Shown here one piece after another: positions 52,578 to 60,670 of a stretch of 64,000 nucleotides of DNA. Within the stretch, counting starts at the first letter, position 1. Every line of letters starts with the position of its first letter. Position numbers and translations under genes: made by a program. Location of the stretch: the NCBI GenBank assembly GCA_026414565.1, contig JAOAIT010000029.1, positions 1 through 64,000 on the forward strand. The letters run 5' to 3'. The DNA is from Verrucomicrobiia bacterium (lineage in GTDB: Bacteria; Verrucomicrobiota; Verrucomicrobiia; Limisphaerales; Fontisphaeraceae). The notes under the pieces were generated by a model that saw only the letters and a list, made by a program, of their open reading frames with translations, was not told the origin of the DNA and ran no database searches.

Positions 52578-53776
52578 TCCTGCTCTCCCTAGCCTCCAAA
52601 CAAATCTGGCCTCACATCCTCCTGGCGGCCCACCTCAAGCCCGAGCGCCTGTTTCTCCTCCACAGCCAGGACAAAATCGAATCCCAAGGCCCCGCGCAGC
52701 GCCTGAAGCGCCTGCTCGACCAATCCGCCCTGGTGCCCCCCGGCCACACGCGCCTGGAACCTGTTTCCGACACCGATTTCCACGAGGTGGAACAACAACT
52801 GGATCAACTGCAGCTTCGCCATCAGCTTCAACTTTCCGACTGCGTCCTCAATTTCACCGGCGGCAACAAACTGATGGCCACCGCGGCTTTCCGCTGGGCC
52901 GCCCGCCGGGGCCTGCGCGCCTGCTACCTGGAACGCCGCCATCGGCTCACCTGGTTCGCGCCCCGTGATGGAGACATCCACACTGAAACCGAAGTGCTCG
53001 ACCCCCACCTTACCGACACTCTCGATCCCCTGGCCCTGCTCCGGTGCCACCTGGAGGCCTCCGAAATCCAGAACAAGGGCCATACCCTCTCCCTCAACCG
53101 CCAGGGCCAGGAATGCGGCCTTCCCAAATTCCTTAAACTCATTCAAAACGGACACGATCCCAACGCGTTTTTGCAGCCCATCACCACCCAGGCCAGGGAC
53201 GGTGACCGTTTGGAGCTCTCCACCGCGGCCATTCTTCTAAAACTTGGCGTCCACGCCGTGCAGCGCGGTCTTCGCCTCAAAGTCAAATCCGTCTCCAAAG
53301 TCAGCACCAGCCAGCCCCATCTGGAAATTGATCTCCTCTTCAATTGGGGCGGCCGCCTTTGGTTGGTGGACTGCAAGGATCGCCGCGCCCCGGAAGACTT
53401 TGTCCACAAGCTCCGGAAGGAATTGCGCTCCCCCTTGTCAGAAAGCGCCCACCATCTTTTGAACCGCATCGCCAGCGAGCTGAGTATCAGCCAGACCAAA
53501 GTCCTCAAAGAAGACCTGCTGGCCATCCACGAAATTGACGGCCTCCTGGGGCAGATACTTTGTATCCGCAAAGCTCCGCTCCCCCCCGAAGTCGAACAAT
53601 ACGCCAAACACAACCACATCACTGTGATCTACAAGAATGAACTGGCGATCAAACTCCCCGAATTGATCAACCCCCCGCCGCCTGAACCTTCCGCCCCCGC
53701 TGCTTCCCCGGTCTGTGGAGCGGCGCTGCAAACCGCGGACGGGATGCCCCCCGCTGACCCCGCCATGCAAACTTGA
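52574..53776 (+). CDS. Card1/Can2-like CARF nuclease (DUF1887, PD-(D/E)xK)
   Basis: A 400-residue effector. The CARF domain (residues ~1-140) holds the NFTGGNKLM motif at 93-101, typical of the DUF1887 family that binds cyclic tetra-adenylate. A linker leads to a PD-(D/E)xK-type nuclease: E204 (DRLELSTAAI), D243 (EIDLLF) and D256-x-K258 (LVDCKD). Card1/Can2 nucleases cut ssDNA, supercoiled DNA and/or RNA once activated; which of these applies here is not predictable. The last ~35 residues are Pro/Ala-rich and disordered. ATG 52574 overlaps the Nudix stop (ATGA); the longer frame at 52532 is rejected on that ground. Confidence 0.85.
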   Translation: MILLSLASKQIWPHILLAAHLKPERLFLLHSQDKIESQGPAQRLKRLLDQSALVPPGHTRLEPVSDTDFHEVEQQLDQLQLRHQLQLSDCVLNFTGGNKLMATAAFRWAARRGLRACYLERRHRLTWFAPRDGDIHTETEVLDPHLTDTLDPLALLRCHLEASEIQNKGHTLSLNRQGQECGLPKFLKLIQNGHDPNAFLQPITTQARDGDRLELSTAAILLKLGVHAVQRGLRLKVKSVSKVSTSQPHLEIDLLFNWGGRLWLVDCKDRRAPEDFVHKLRKELRSPLSESAHHLLNRIASELSISQTKVLKEDLLAIHEIDGLLGQILCIRKAPLPPEVEQYAKHNHITVIYKNELAIKLPELINPPPPEPSAPAASPVCGAALQTADGMPPADPAMQT

Positions 53777-54185
53777 GGCGACCGCCGTAATAACGGCAAA
53801 CCATGAGCTTCACCCAACATCAATGCGGGCCTTGGCGAAACACGGCAAGGCACGGCCTGCGCCAGCAGTCCGCCCGTTTCCCTGGCCCCCACCAGCCAAC
53901 CCCTTGCTCCATCGGCCACTTCCGAATCAGTCCCACCCCCAACCACGCCACGGCTTGGGGCATTTTGTTGCGTGCCACCCTCCAAAAAAATTTCAGGTCA
54001 GGAGCTGAAAACGCTGAAAAAGGGGGGGCTCCTGACCTAAGTCATAAACTACTGATGACAAACAAGATACGCAATATTGAGAAAATCTTTAATGATAAAG
54101 AAGCAGGCAATATGCCAACACAAAAATGGCCTCCTGACCTGGAAAACACTTGCGCAGTTGCGGCAGAATGGGTTACAAAGGCAGA
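53777..54185 (+). promoter_or_regulatory. CRISPR leader region with inverted repeats
   Basis: This 409-bp gap separates the last effector gene from the first repeat. The array decays at its far end, so this is the leader side, and the array is transcribed on the + strand. It contains a perfect 11-bp inverted repeat, AGGTCAGGAGC (53995-54005) with GCTCCTGACCT (54028-54038), and a third copy CTCCTGACCT at 54131-54140. A small hairpin GCCGT-AATA-ACGGC lies at 53784-53797, just after the nuclease stop. The last 100 bp are relatively AT-rich. An ORF spanning 53803-54201 runs into the first repeat and is not credible. Confidence 0.6.
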
Positions 54186-55815
54186 GTCGGGAATGCGGTG
54201 AACGCCGAAAGGCAATGGAGACTTGCGGCTATCCGTGACGGTATTGGACAAAACCTGTCGGGAATGCGGTGAACGCCGAAAGGCAATGGAGACACGATGA
54301 CGGGCAGGCTGAACCATACTGCTATCATAGTCGGGAATGCGGTGAACGCCGAAAGGCAATGGAGACCGATTCCGTCCACGTTGCCGTTCACGATGCCGTT
54401 GTTGTTGTCGGGAATGCGGTGAACGCCGAAAGGCAATGGAGACCCAATCTTTTCCGACAAGCCAACCTTGGCCTTTTCCGTCGGGAATGCGGTGAACGCC
54501 GAAAGGCAATGGAGACAAGAGAAAAGACAAGTGCCGGCTTGGGGCATCCGCTTACCCCGTCGGGAATGCGGTGAACGCCGAAAGGCAATGGAGACCCGTG
54601 TAGTCCGGTGTGGCCTTAAGCCTTGGCCTCAGCCTCGTCGGGAATGCGGTGAACGCCGAAAGGCAATGGAGACTCGCATTGGCGACGGGAGGCTTCTAAT
54701 TTGTCCTTTGCCCGTCGGGAATGCGGTGAACGCCGAAAGGCAATGGAGACGACGTGCCCAACCGCGTAATAGTCGGGCGAAAATTGCATCCGTCGGGAAT
54801 GCGGTGAACGCCGAAAGGCAATGGAGACCCAATTTTTGCAAAAAGTTGGCCAACATACGGCAAGCGGGTCGGGAATGCGGTGAACGCCGAAAGGCAATGG
54901 AGACGTAACGCGCCCGACCGGCTTGCCCTCGCCATCGAGCAGGGTCGGGAATGCGGTGAACGCCGAAAGGCAATGGAGACCGGGGCGACCGCGCCCGGCC
55001 CCGGCCCCGGCCCCCGCCGGTCGGGAATGCGGTGAACGCCGAAAGGCAATGGAGACGGGCCTCTCGCCACGAATAGGTAACGCGCCCGACCGGCTTGGCG
55101 GGAATGCGGTGAACGCCGAAAGGCAATGGAGACCTGGCAGGAGGAATTCCCATTTCCTCCACCAGCCTATCGGGTCGGGAATGCGGTGAACGCCGAAAGG
55201 CAATGGAGACATGCGGGCCACAGGTTTGACACTGAATCGCCGGAAATAGTCGGGAATGCGGTGAACGCCGAAAGGCAATGGAGACACCACCAAATCCGGC
55301 ACGTCACTGGCCGCAAGGACTTTGTCGGGAATGCGGTGAACGCCGAAAGGCAATGGAGACCCATCAGCCGAAATTGTAATTTCGACGGCATAAGGCGCAG
55401 TCGGGAATGCGGTGAACGCCGAAAGGCAATGGAGACCCATGTTTTGGCTGGGCAGCATCGTCCATGCCAAACGTGCGTCGGGAATGCGGTGAACGCCGAA
55501 AGGCAATGGAGACTTTGCGCTCGCGATGCGAGATGTTTTTAACCTCCCCGTGGGGTCGGGAATGCGGTGAACGCCGAAAGGCAATGGAGACTAGGTTTGC
55601 ACGTTGTGGGGGGGTACCCATAGCTCCCGTCGGGAATGCGGTGAACGCCGAAAGGCAATGGAGACTTCCGCTCAATAAAGTGACCATTCGGCAACCTCAA
55701 CGGTCGGGAATGCGGTGAACGCCGAAAGGCAATGGAGACATACAGCTTCACGAAGGTTCTGGTTTCGCTGAAGGATAGGTCGGGAATGCGGTGAACGCCG
55801 AAAGGCAAGGGAAGG
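54186..55815 (+). CRISPR. CRISPR array: 22 repeats of 37 bp, 21 spacers (type III-B associated)
   Basis: Repeats of 37 bp begin GTCGGGAATGCGGTGAACGC and end AAAGGCAATGGAGAC. They start at 54186, 54257, 54330, 54407, 54480, 54559, 54637, 54714, 54792, 54868, 54944, 55020, 55097, 55174, 55249, 55324, 55400, 55477, 55555, 55629, 55703 and 55779. Spacers are 34-42 bp (total 816 bp, mean 38.9). Repeat 13 (55097) has G instead of T at position 2. Repeat 22 (55779) is degenerate in its last seven bases, marking the leader-distal end. Each repeat contains GCC-GAAA-GGC, a 3-bp stem with a GNRA tetraloop, leaving a 9-nt tail from which an 8-nt handle ATGGAGAC could derive. No cas6 is in the window to process it. 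Confidence 0.98.
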
Positions 55816-55934
55816 GTGTGGACGGTGGGGGGCTGTCCGTGAGCCGGTGGTGCGGTTAAAAGTTTCCCGGGAAGGGGTTTTGGGCGGCGGGAGGGGGGAA
55901 GCGGCTTATGGGGAAGCGGTGGGGGAGGGGTTGG

Positions 55935-56684
55935 CTAGCGGGGCATTTGGATGTGGTTGGCGGGGCGGGTGCCGGCCGGGGTGCGCACTTCGCCGGAGGT
56001 GAGGAGGCGGTAGGCTGTCGCCATCATGGGGGGCAGTTCGGTGTTTTTGGGGCTTTGCACGCTGCCGTCGGAGATGGCGATGGCGCCGCGCTCGCGGTGG
56101 ATGCTGGTGCTCCAGTGGATGGGGAGATTGCCCCGGCCGAGATCAATGGCGGGCACGCCGGGGTTGGGGTACACGCTGGTGCAGGGGTCGGGCACGCCGC
56201 CGCTGAGGTGGCGGTCGCCAGCCACGAGGGTGAGGGCCAGTTGTTCAAAGGAGTCCAGCCCGAGGAAATAGCTCATGGCCTTGCCGCGGTTGGCGGGGTT
56301 GGCGAAGCCGAAGGTGTCGGCGGACCAGTCCACGGCCACGGCGGTGGTTTCGGAGTCGCTGGGGCAGACGAGGATTTTGGGGGTGCCGAGTTCGTTGGAG
56401 GCGCAGAGCACGTTGCGCCAGATTTCCGCCGCGCGGGGGCCGTAGGTGCCGCCTTCATCGCGGCGGAGAAACCAGGGGTATTTGCCGTCATGATCGAGGG
56501 CGAAGAGGCGGAAGGCGAGGCTGACCTGGCGCAGGTTGCTGATGCATTGGACACGCCGCGCGCGCTCGCGGGCGGAGCCGAGCACCGGCAGGAGCAGCGC
56601 CAGGAGGATGGCAATGATGGCCACCACCAACAGCAGCTCCACCAGGGTGAAGCCGCGCGGACATTGCAAGCGGCGCCGGTGCAT
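55935..56684 (-). CDS. Pseudopilin-like protein with N-terminal methylation motif (DUF1559-like)
   Basis: A 249-residue protein. The prepilin motif [38 protein letters not shown] gives cleavage at G/F and a type IV pilin-like hydrophobic helix. The C-terminal part has [21 protein letters not shown], a form of the H-x9-DG pattern of DUF1559 secretion pseudopilins abundant in planctomycetes and verrucomicrobia. Role in a type II secretion-like system is presumed. No secretion genes are adjacent. ATG 56684. Confidence 0.85.
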   Translation of the reverse strand: MHRRRLQCPRGFTLVELLLVVAIIAILLALLLPVLGSARERARRVQCISNLRQVSLAFRLFALDHDGKYPWFLRRDEGGTYGPRAAEIWRNVLCASNELGTPKILVCPSDSETTAVAVDWSADTFGFANPANRGKAMSYFLGLDSFEQLALTLVAGDRHLSGGVPDPCTSVYPNPGVPAIDLGRGNLPIHWSTSIHRERGAIAISDGSVQSPKNTELPPMMATAYRLLTSGEVRTPAGTRPANHIQMPR

Positions 56685-56812
56685 GTGCGATTTAATTTAC
56701 GCCAGTCCGGGCCGTCTGCCAACCGGGTAATCGCGCAAAAAAACTGACAAATTGCCGGCCGGGCTTATAATGCCGCCGTGCAATTCTGACCGGCATCAAA
56801 ATCCGAGATCCG

Positions 56813-57907
56813 ATGTCCCTGGCGTTGACGTACGCGCTGGCCGACCAGCATTTTGAGCGCACCAAATCGGTGGGCATTCTCAATGTGTCGCTGGGGCTGT
56901 TGCGGGGCCTGCTGCGGCAGGCGGAGGTGGGGCGGTTGACGCTGCTGGCGAATCCTTCCCTGCCCCTGCCCTCGCCGGTGCCGCCGGGGTTTGAGGCGCG
57001 GGTTTACAGGATGCCGCTGCGCGGCCGGCTGGGCCGGTTGTGGTGGGATCAGTGGGGCGTGTACACCGCCGCCCGGCGGGCGGGCCACCCCTGGCTGGTG
57101 CTGCCGAAGGGTTTTGCGTCTTTTTTGCGGCCCTGCCCGGTGCGGCTGGCGGCGTATGTGCACGACACCATTCCCTTGTATTACCGGGCGCATCATCCCC
57201 GGGCTTATCCGCGGGGCGAGGGGTGGTATTTCAGCCGGTGTTTTCGGGCGACGCTGCGGCAGGCGGCGGTCATTTTCACCAACACCGAGTTCACGCGGCA
57301 ATGTGTGCTGGAGGCGGCGCGGGAGCAGGGGCTGCCGGCGCCGCGGGTGGTGGTGGCGGGGATTGGTTTTGAGGAACCTGCGGCGTCATTGGGGCATGCG
57401 GAAAACCGCATTCTCTGCCTGGCGGGGCCGTGGCCGCACAAGCTCACGGCCCAGGCGGTGGACTTTTTGGAGCGCTGGCGGGTGCAGGAGGATTTTCGCG
57501 GCTCGCTGGAGGTGGTGGGGCGTCTGCCGCGGGGCGTGGCGCTGCCGTCGGCGGCGGCCTGGCATGGGCATGAGCGGCTGCCGGAGGCGGTGTTTCGGGA
57601 TTTGCTGCGGCGTTCGCGGATTCTGGTTTATTTCAGTGAGATGGAAGGGTTCGGGATGCCGCCGGTGGAGGCCGTGTTGTCGGGGGTGGTGCCGGTGTAC
57701 TCGGACATTCCGGCGCATCGGGAGGTGATGGGGCAGGCCGGTTGCGCGTTTGCCAACGGGGATTACGCCGCCTTTGTGCGGGCGATGGAAACCGCGCTGG
57801 GGGTGACGCCGGCGCAGGTGGCGGAGTGGCGCACGGCGTTGCTGGCGCGGCATCATTGGGGGGCGGTGATGCAGCGGGTGGTGGCGGCCCTGAGCCGCCC
57901 GGCTTGA
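56813..57907 (+). CDS. Glycosyltransferase family 4-like protein
   Basis: A 364-residue GT-B enzyme. The N-domain has AAYVHDTIPLYYRAHHPRAYP; the C-domain has the GT4 nucleotide-sugar motif EGFGMPPVEAVLSGVVPVYSDIPAHREVMGQAGC (E-x7-E pattern). It likely adds a sugar to an envelope polysaccharide; donor and acceptor are unknown. It begins 129 bp from the divergent pseudopilin gene and is followed by hisA with an 88-bp gap. Confidence 0.85.
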   Translation: MSLALTYALADQHFERTKSVGILNVSLGLLRGLLRQAEVGRLTLLANPSLPLPSPVPPGFEARVYRMPLRGRLGRLWWDQWGVYTAARRAGHPWLVLPKGFASFLRPCPVRLAAYVHDTIPLYYRAHHPRAYPRGEGWYFSRCFRATLRQAAVIFTNTEFTRQCVLEAAREQGLPAPRVVVAGIGFEEPAASLGHAENRILCLAGPWPHKLTAQAVDFLERWRVQEDFRGSLEVVGRLPRGVALPSAAAWHGHERLPEAVFRDLLRRSRILVYFSEMEGFGMPPVEAVLSGVVPVYSDIPAHREVMGQAGCAFANGDYAAFVRAMETALGVTPAQVAEWRTALLARHHWGAVMQRVVAALSRPA

Positions 57908-57995
57908 GCGGCGGCATTGCGGGCCGCGGCTGCGGGCGGCCGGGGCGGCAGGCGGGACTCGACGCGGGGGCAATCCCGGCGTAGGGTGTGGGGGC

Positions 57996-58772
57996 ATGTT
58001 TCGACCGTGCATTGATTTGCATGAGGGCAAGGTGAAGCAGATTGTCGGCGGCACGTTGCAGGAGGGCGGCGCCGGCTTGCGGACGAATTTTGTGTCGGAG
58101 CGTCCCGCGGCGTGGTACGCGGCATTGTACCGGCAGGACGGGCTGACGGGGGGGCATGTCATTCAACTGGGGCCGGGCAACGAGGCGGCGGCGCGGGAGG
58201 CGCTGGCGGCGTATCCGGGGGGCCTGCAACTGGGCGGCGGCGTGAGGGCCGACAACGCGCGGGAGTGGCTGGAGGCGGGGGCCTCGCATGTGATTGTGAC
58301 CAGTTGGGTGTTTCGGGAGGGCCGGGTGGACGAGGAGCGGCTGGCGGCGCTGGTGGGGGCGGTGGGGCGGGAGCGGCTGGTGCTGGATTTGAGCTGCCGC
58401 CGGAAAGCGGATGGCTATTACATCGTCACCGATCGCTGGCAAAAATGGACGCAGGAGCGGCTGGGGCCGGCGTTGTTGGAGCGGCTGGCGCGCTCGTGCG
58501 CGGAGTTTTTGGTGCATGCGGTGGACGTGGAAGGTTTGTGCCGGGGGATAGACGAAGAATTGGTGGGGCATTTGAGCCAGTGGTCGCCGCTGCCGGTGAC
58601 GTATGCCGGCGGCGCGCGGTCGCTGGCGGATTTGGAGCGCGTCACCGAGTTGAGCCGGGGCCGGGTGGATTTGACCATCGGCTCGGCGCTGGACATTTTT
58701 GGCGGCACGGGCGTGCGCTACGCCGATTGCGTGGCGTTCAACCGCCGATGGAAGGGAGGGAATCCGACATGA
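57996..58772 (+). CDS. hisA: Eukaryote-type ProFAR isomerase (His6-like HisA)
   Basis: A 258-residue enzyme of histidine synthesis. It matches yeast His6 rather than bacterial HisA: FRPCIDLHEGKVKQIVGGTL at the N-terminus, LRTNFVSERPAAWYAALY, GGHVIQLGPGNEAAAREAL, QLGGGVRADNAREWLEAGASHVIVTSW, LDLSCRRKADGYYIVTDRWQKWT, HAVDVEGLCRGIDEELV and DLTIGSALDIFGG. It catalyses the Amadori isomerisation of ProFAR. The stop overlaps the start of a membrane protein gene (ATGA). No other his genes are in the window. Confidence 0.92.
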   Translation: MFRPCIDLHEGKVKQIVGGTLQEGGAGLRTNFVSERPAAWYAALYRQDGLTGGHVIQLGPGNEAAAREALAAYPGGLQLGGGVRADNAREWLEAGASHVIVTSWVFREGRVDEERLAALVGAVGRERLVLDLSCRRKADGYYIVTDRWQKWTQERLGPALLERLARSCAEFLVHAVDVEGLCRGIDEELVGHLSQWSPLPVTYAGGARSLADLERVTELSRGRVDLTIGSALDIFGGTGVRYADCVAFNRRWKGGNPT

Positions 58773-59377
58773 AAAAGAACGGCGCTCCGTCCGGCGGCTC
58801 CCGCCCCAATGAGCTGATGCGCCAGCGGTGGCTGGGGTGGACGCTGTTGCTGGCGATGATCGGGCTGGTGGTGGCGGTGGTGGTGAAGAGCCGCTCCCTC
58901 AGCCCGTCTCCTCAAACCGCTTCCGGCCAATCCGTTCAGCCGGCGAGCGCGCCCGCCGGCGCGGCCTTGAGTTTCAAAAAGCTGGAAGGGCGCTGGTTGC
59001 GGCCGGACGGCGGTTATGTGCTGGAGATCAAGCGGGCGGGGGAGGAGGGGCGGTTGGAGGCGGCGTATTATAATCCGCAACCGATCCAGGTGGCGCGGGC
59101 GCAGGCCAGCCGGCTGGGGAGTTATGTGAAGGTGGAGGTGGAATTGCGCGATGTTGGCTACCCCGGCTGTCTGTACACGCTCTTATGGGAGCCGGGGCGG
59201 GAGGACATCCTGCGCGGCACTTATTATCAGGCGGCGTTGCGGGAGACGTACGACATTCAGTTTGAGCGGCTGAAGGAGAAACGTTTCAGGCGGGGGAGTA
59301 AAAAAAGAGGACCGGCGCGGGGCCGGTCCTCGAAACGTTTTCAGGGGGAGATGCCGCTCCGCATCACGCCACGGTGA
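58769..59377 (+). CDS. Small membrane-anchored protein of unknown function
   Basis: A 202-residue protein: a short cytoplasmic N-terminus, one TM helix ([16 protein letters not shown]) and an extracytoplasmic region containing [35 protein letters not shown], a lipocalin-like-sounding but unassigned beta region. The last ~30 residues are basic ([20 protein letters not shown]) and are encoded by DNA that also forms the terminator of the convergent aldolase gene. The start is coupled to hisA by ATGA, with a nearby GGAGGG ribosome-site-like sequence. It ends 14 bp inside the convergent gene. Confidence 0.7.
   Translation: MKKNGAPSGGSRPNELMRQRWLGWTLLLAMIGLVVAVVVKSRSLSPSPQTASGQSVQPASAPAGAALSFKKLEGRWLRPDGGYVLEIKRAGEEGRLEAAYYNPQPIQVARAQASRLGSYVKVEVELRDVGYPGCLYTLLWEPGREDILRGTYYQAALRETYDIQFERLKEKRFRRGSKKRGPARGRSSKRFQGEMPLRITPR
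59300..59331 (-). terminator. Rho-independent terminator for the aldolase gene, embedded in the opposite coding sequence
   Basis: On the minus strand GAGGACCGGC pairs with GCCGGTCCTC (10 bp, 5-nt loop), followed by seven T residues (seen as the A-run at 59300-59306 on the + strand). It lies 33 bp beyond the aldolase stop and within the last codons of the + strand gene at 58769-59377. Confidence 0.85.
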
Positions 59378-60419
59378 TGTCCTTGTCCAGGTACACGTCC
59401 TGAATGGCGTTGAGGAGCTCCACGCCCTCCTTCATGGGGCGCTGGAAGGCCTTGCGGCCGGAGATGAGGCCCATGCCGCCGGCGCGTTTGTTGATGACGG
59501 CGGTCTTGACGGCGGCGGCGAGGTCGCCGGCGCCCTTGGATTCGCCGCCGGAGTTGATGAGGCCGGCGCGGCCCATGTAGCAGTTGACCACCTGGTAGCG
59601 GGTGAGGTCAATGGGGTGATCGGTGGTGAGCTTTTCGTACACGAGCTTGTGGGTTTTGCCGTATTTTTCGAGGACGTTGTAGCCGCCGTTGCACTCGGGC
59701 AGCTTCTGTTTGATGATGTCGGCCTCGATGGTGACGCCCAGATGATTGGCCTGGGCGGTGAGGTCGGCGGCGACGTGGTAATCTTTGTCCTTCTTGAAGG
59801 CATTGTTGCGGAGGTAGCACCAGAGGACGGTGGCCATGCCGAGCTCGTGGGCGCGCTTGAAGGCGATGCTGGTTTCCACGATCTGGCGGGTGGACTCCGG
59901 CGAGCCGAAGTAAATGGTGGCCCCGACGGCGCAGGCGCCCATGTTCCAGGCCTGCTCCACCTGGGCAAAATAGACCTGGTCAAATTTGTTGGGATAGGTC
60001 ATGAGCTCGTTGTGGTTGAGCTTCACCATGAAGGGGATTTTATGGGCGTATTTGCGGGAGCACATGCCGAGCACGCCGAGGGTGGAGGCCACGGCGTTGC
60101 AGCCGCCCTCGATGGCGAGCTTGACGATGTTTTCCGGGTCAAAATAGTCCGGGTTGGGCGCGAAGCTGGCGCCGGCGGAGTGCTCGATGCCCTGGTCCAC
60201 CGGCAGGATGGAGAGGTAGCCGGTGCCGGCGAGGCGGCCGGTGTTGAACATGCGTTGCAGCGCGCACAGCACTTGCGGGTTGCGGTCGGTGGGCGCGAAG
60301 ATGCGATCCACAAAATCGGGGCCTGGGAGGTGCAGTTTGGATTTGCACACCGTCTTGCATTCGTGTTTGAGCAGGTAATCTGCGTCGCTGCCCAACAGTT
60401 CAAGGATTTTCGAGTTCAT
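59364..60419 (-). CDS. Class I fructose-bisphosphate aldolase (FbaB/DhnA family)
   Basis: A 351-residue Schiff-base aldolase. Recognised by [74 protein letters not shown] and [14 protein letters not shown]. It catalyses reversible cleavage of fructose-1,6-bisphosphate. The related DhnA proteins are smaller; this length fits the larger FbaB group. ATG 60419 is chosen (an in-frame TTG at 60425). An intrinsic terminator follows downstream at 59300-59331. Confidence 0.9.
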   Translation of the reverse strand: MNSKILELLGSDADYLLKHECKTVCKSKLHLPGPDFVDRIFAPTDRNPQVLCALQRMFNTGRLAGTGYLSILPVDQGIEHSAGASFAPNPDYFDPENIVKLAIEGGCNAVASTLGVLGMCSRKYAHKIPFMVKLNHNELMTYPNKFDQVYFAQVEQAWNMGACAVGATIYFGSPESTRQIVETSIAFKRAHELGMATVLWCYLRNNAFKKDKDYHVAADLTAQANHLGVTIEADIIKQKLPECNGGYNVLEKYGKTHKLVYEKLTTDHPIDLTRYQVVNCYMGRAGLINSGGESKGAGDLAAAVKTAVINKRAGGMGLISGRKAFQRPMKEGVELLNAIQDVYLDKDITVA

Positions 60420-60670
60420 ATTCAATTCCAGTTGGCGTTGTGTTACTCAGGGGCTTTGTCCAGGGAGCCCGAGCGCTCGCACGGCCGTGGGCCACGCGCC
60501 CGGCAGGCCCCTAATCGGGCGCAGTCTATACAATTAGAAAGGCTTGAAAACACATTTTTTGTGCATCTTTTTACCTAATTCAAGCGCCTGGCAAGGCCGG
60601 CGGAGAGGGAGATTGCATTTGCCTCCGGTTGGTTGTAGGGTGGCCGCGTGCAGCACCCGGAGAGGCAGGC

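Noticed and set aside
53803-54201. ORF in the leader region
   Set aside because: Runs into the first repeat, has no recognisable motif or ribosome site, and covers inverted repeats; probably not coding.
54981-55019. GC-rich spacer 11 as a possible self-targeting spacer
   Set aside because: It is a low-complexity GGCCCC-type sequence; no matching stretch was seen elsewhere in the window, and chance matches would be uninformative.
54616-55584. Long minus-strand ORF (322 codons) with repeated LPFGVHRIPD peptides
   Set aside because: It is the CRISPR array read in reverse; the repeat lacks stops in this frame. The same holds for the other ORFs over 54042-55808.
55740-55935. Possible second array or anti-CRISPR-like gene beyond the last repeat
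   Set aside because: After the degenerate repeat at 55779 the sequence is a short G-rich intergenic stretch with no further repeats or credible ORF.
58112-58768. Long in-frame extension upstream of the small membrane protein gene
   Set aside because: It overlaps hisA in another frame; the ATGA junction at 58769 gives a natural start, and the extension is Gly/Ala-rich shadow sequence.
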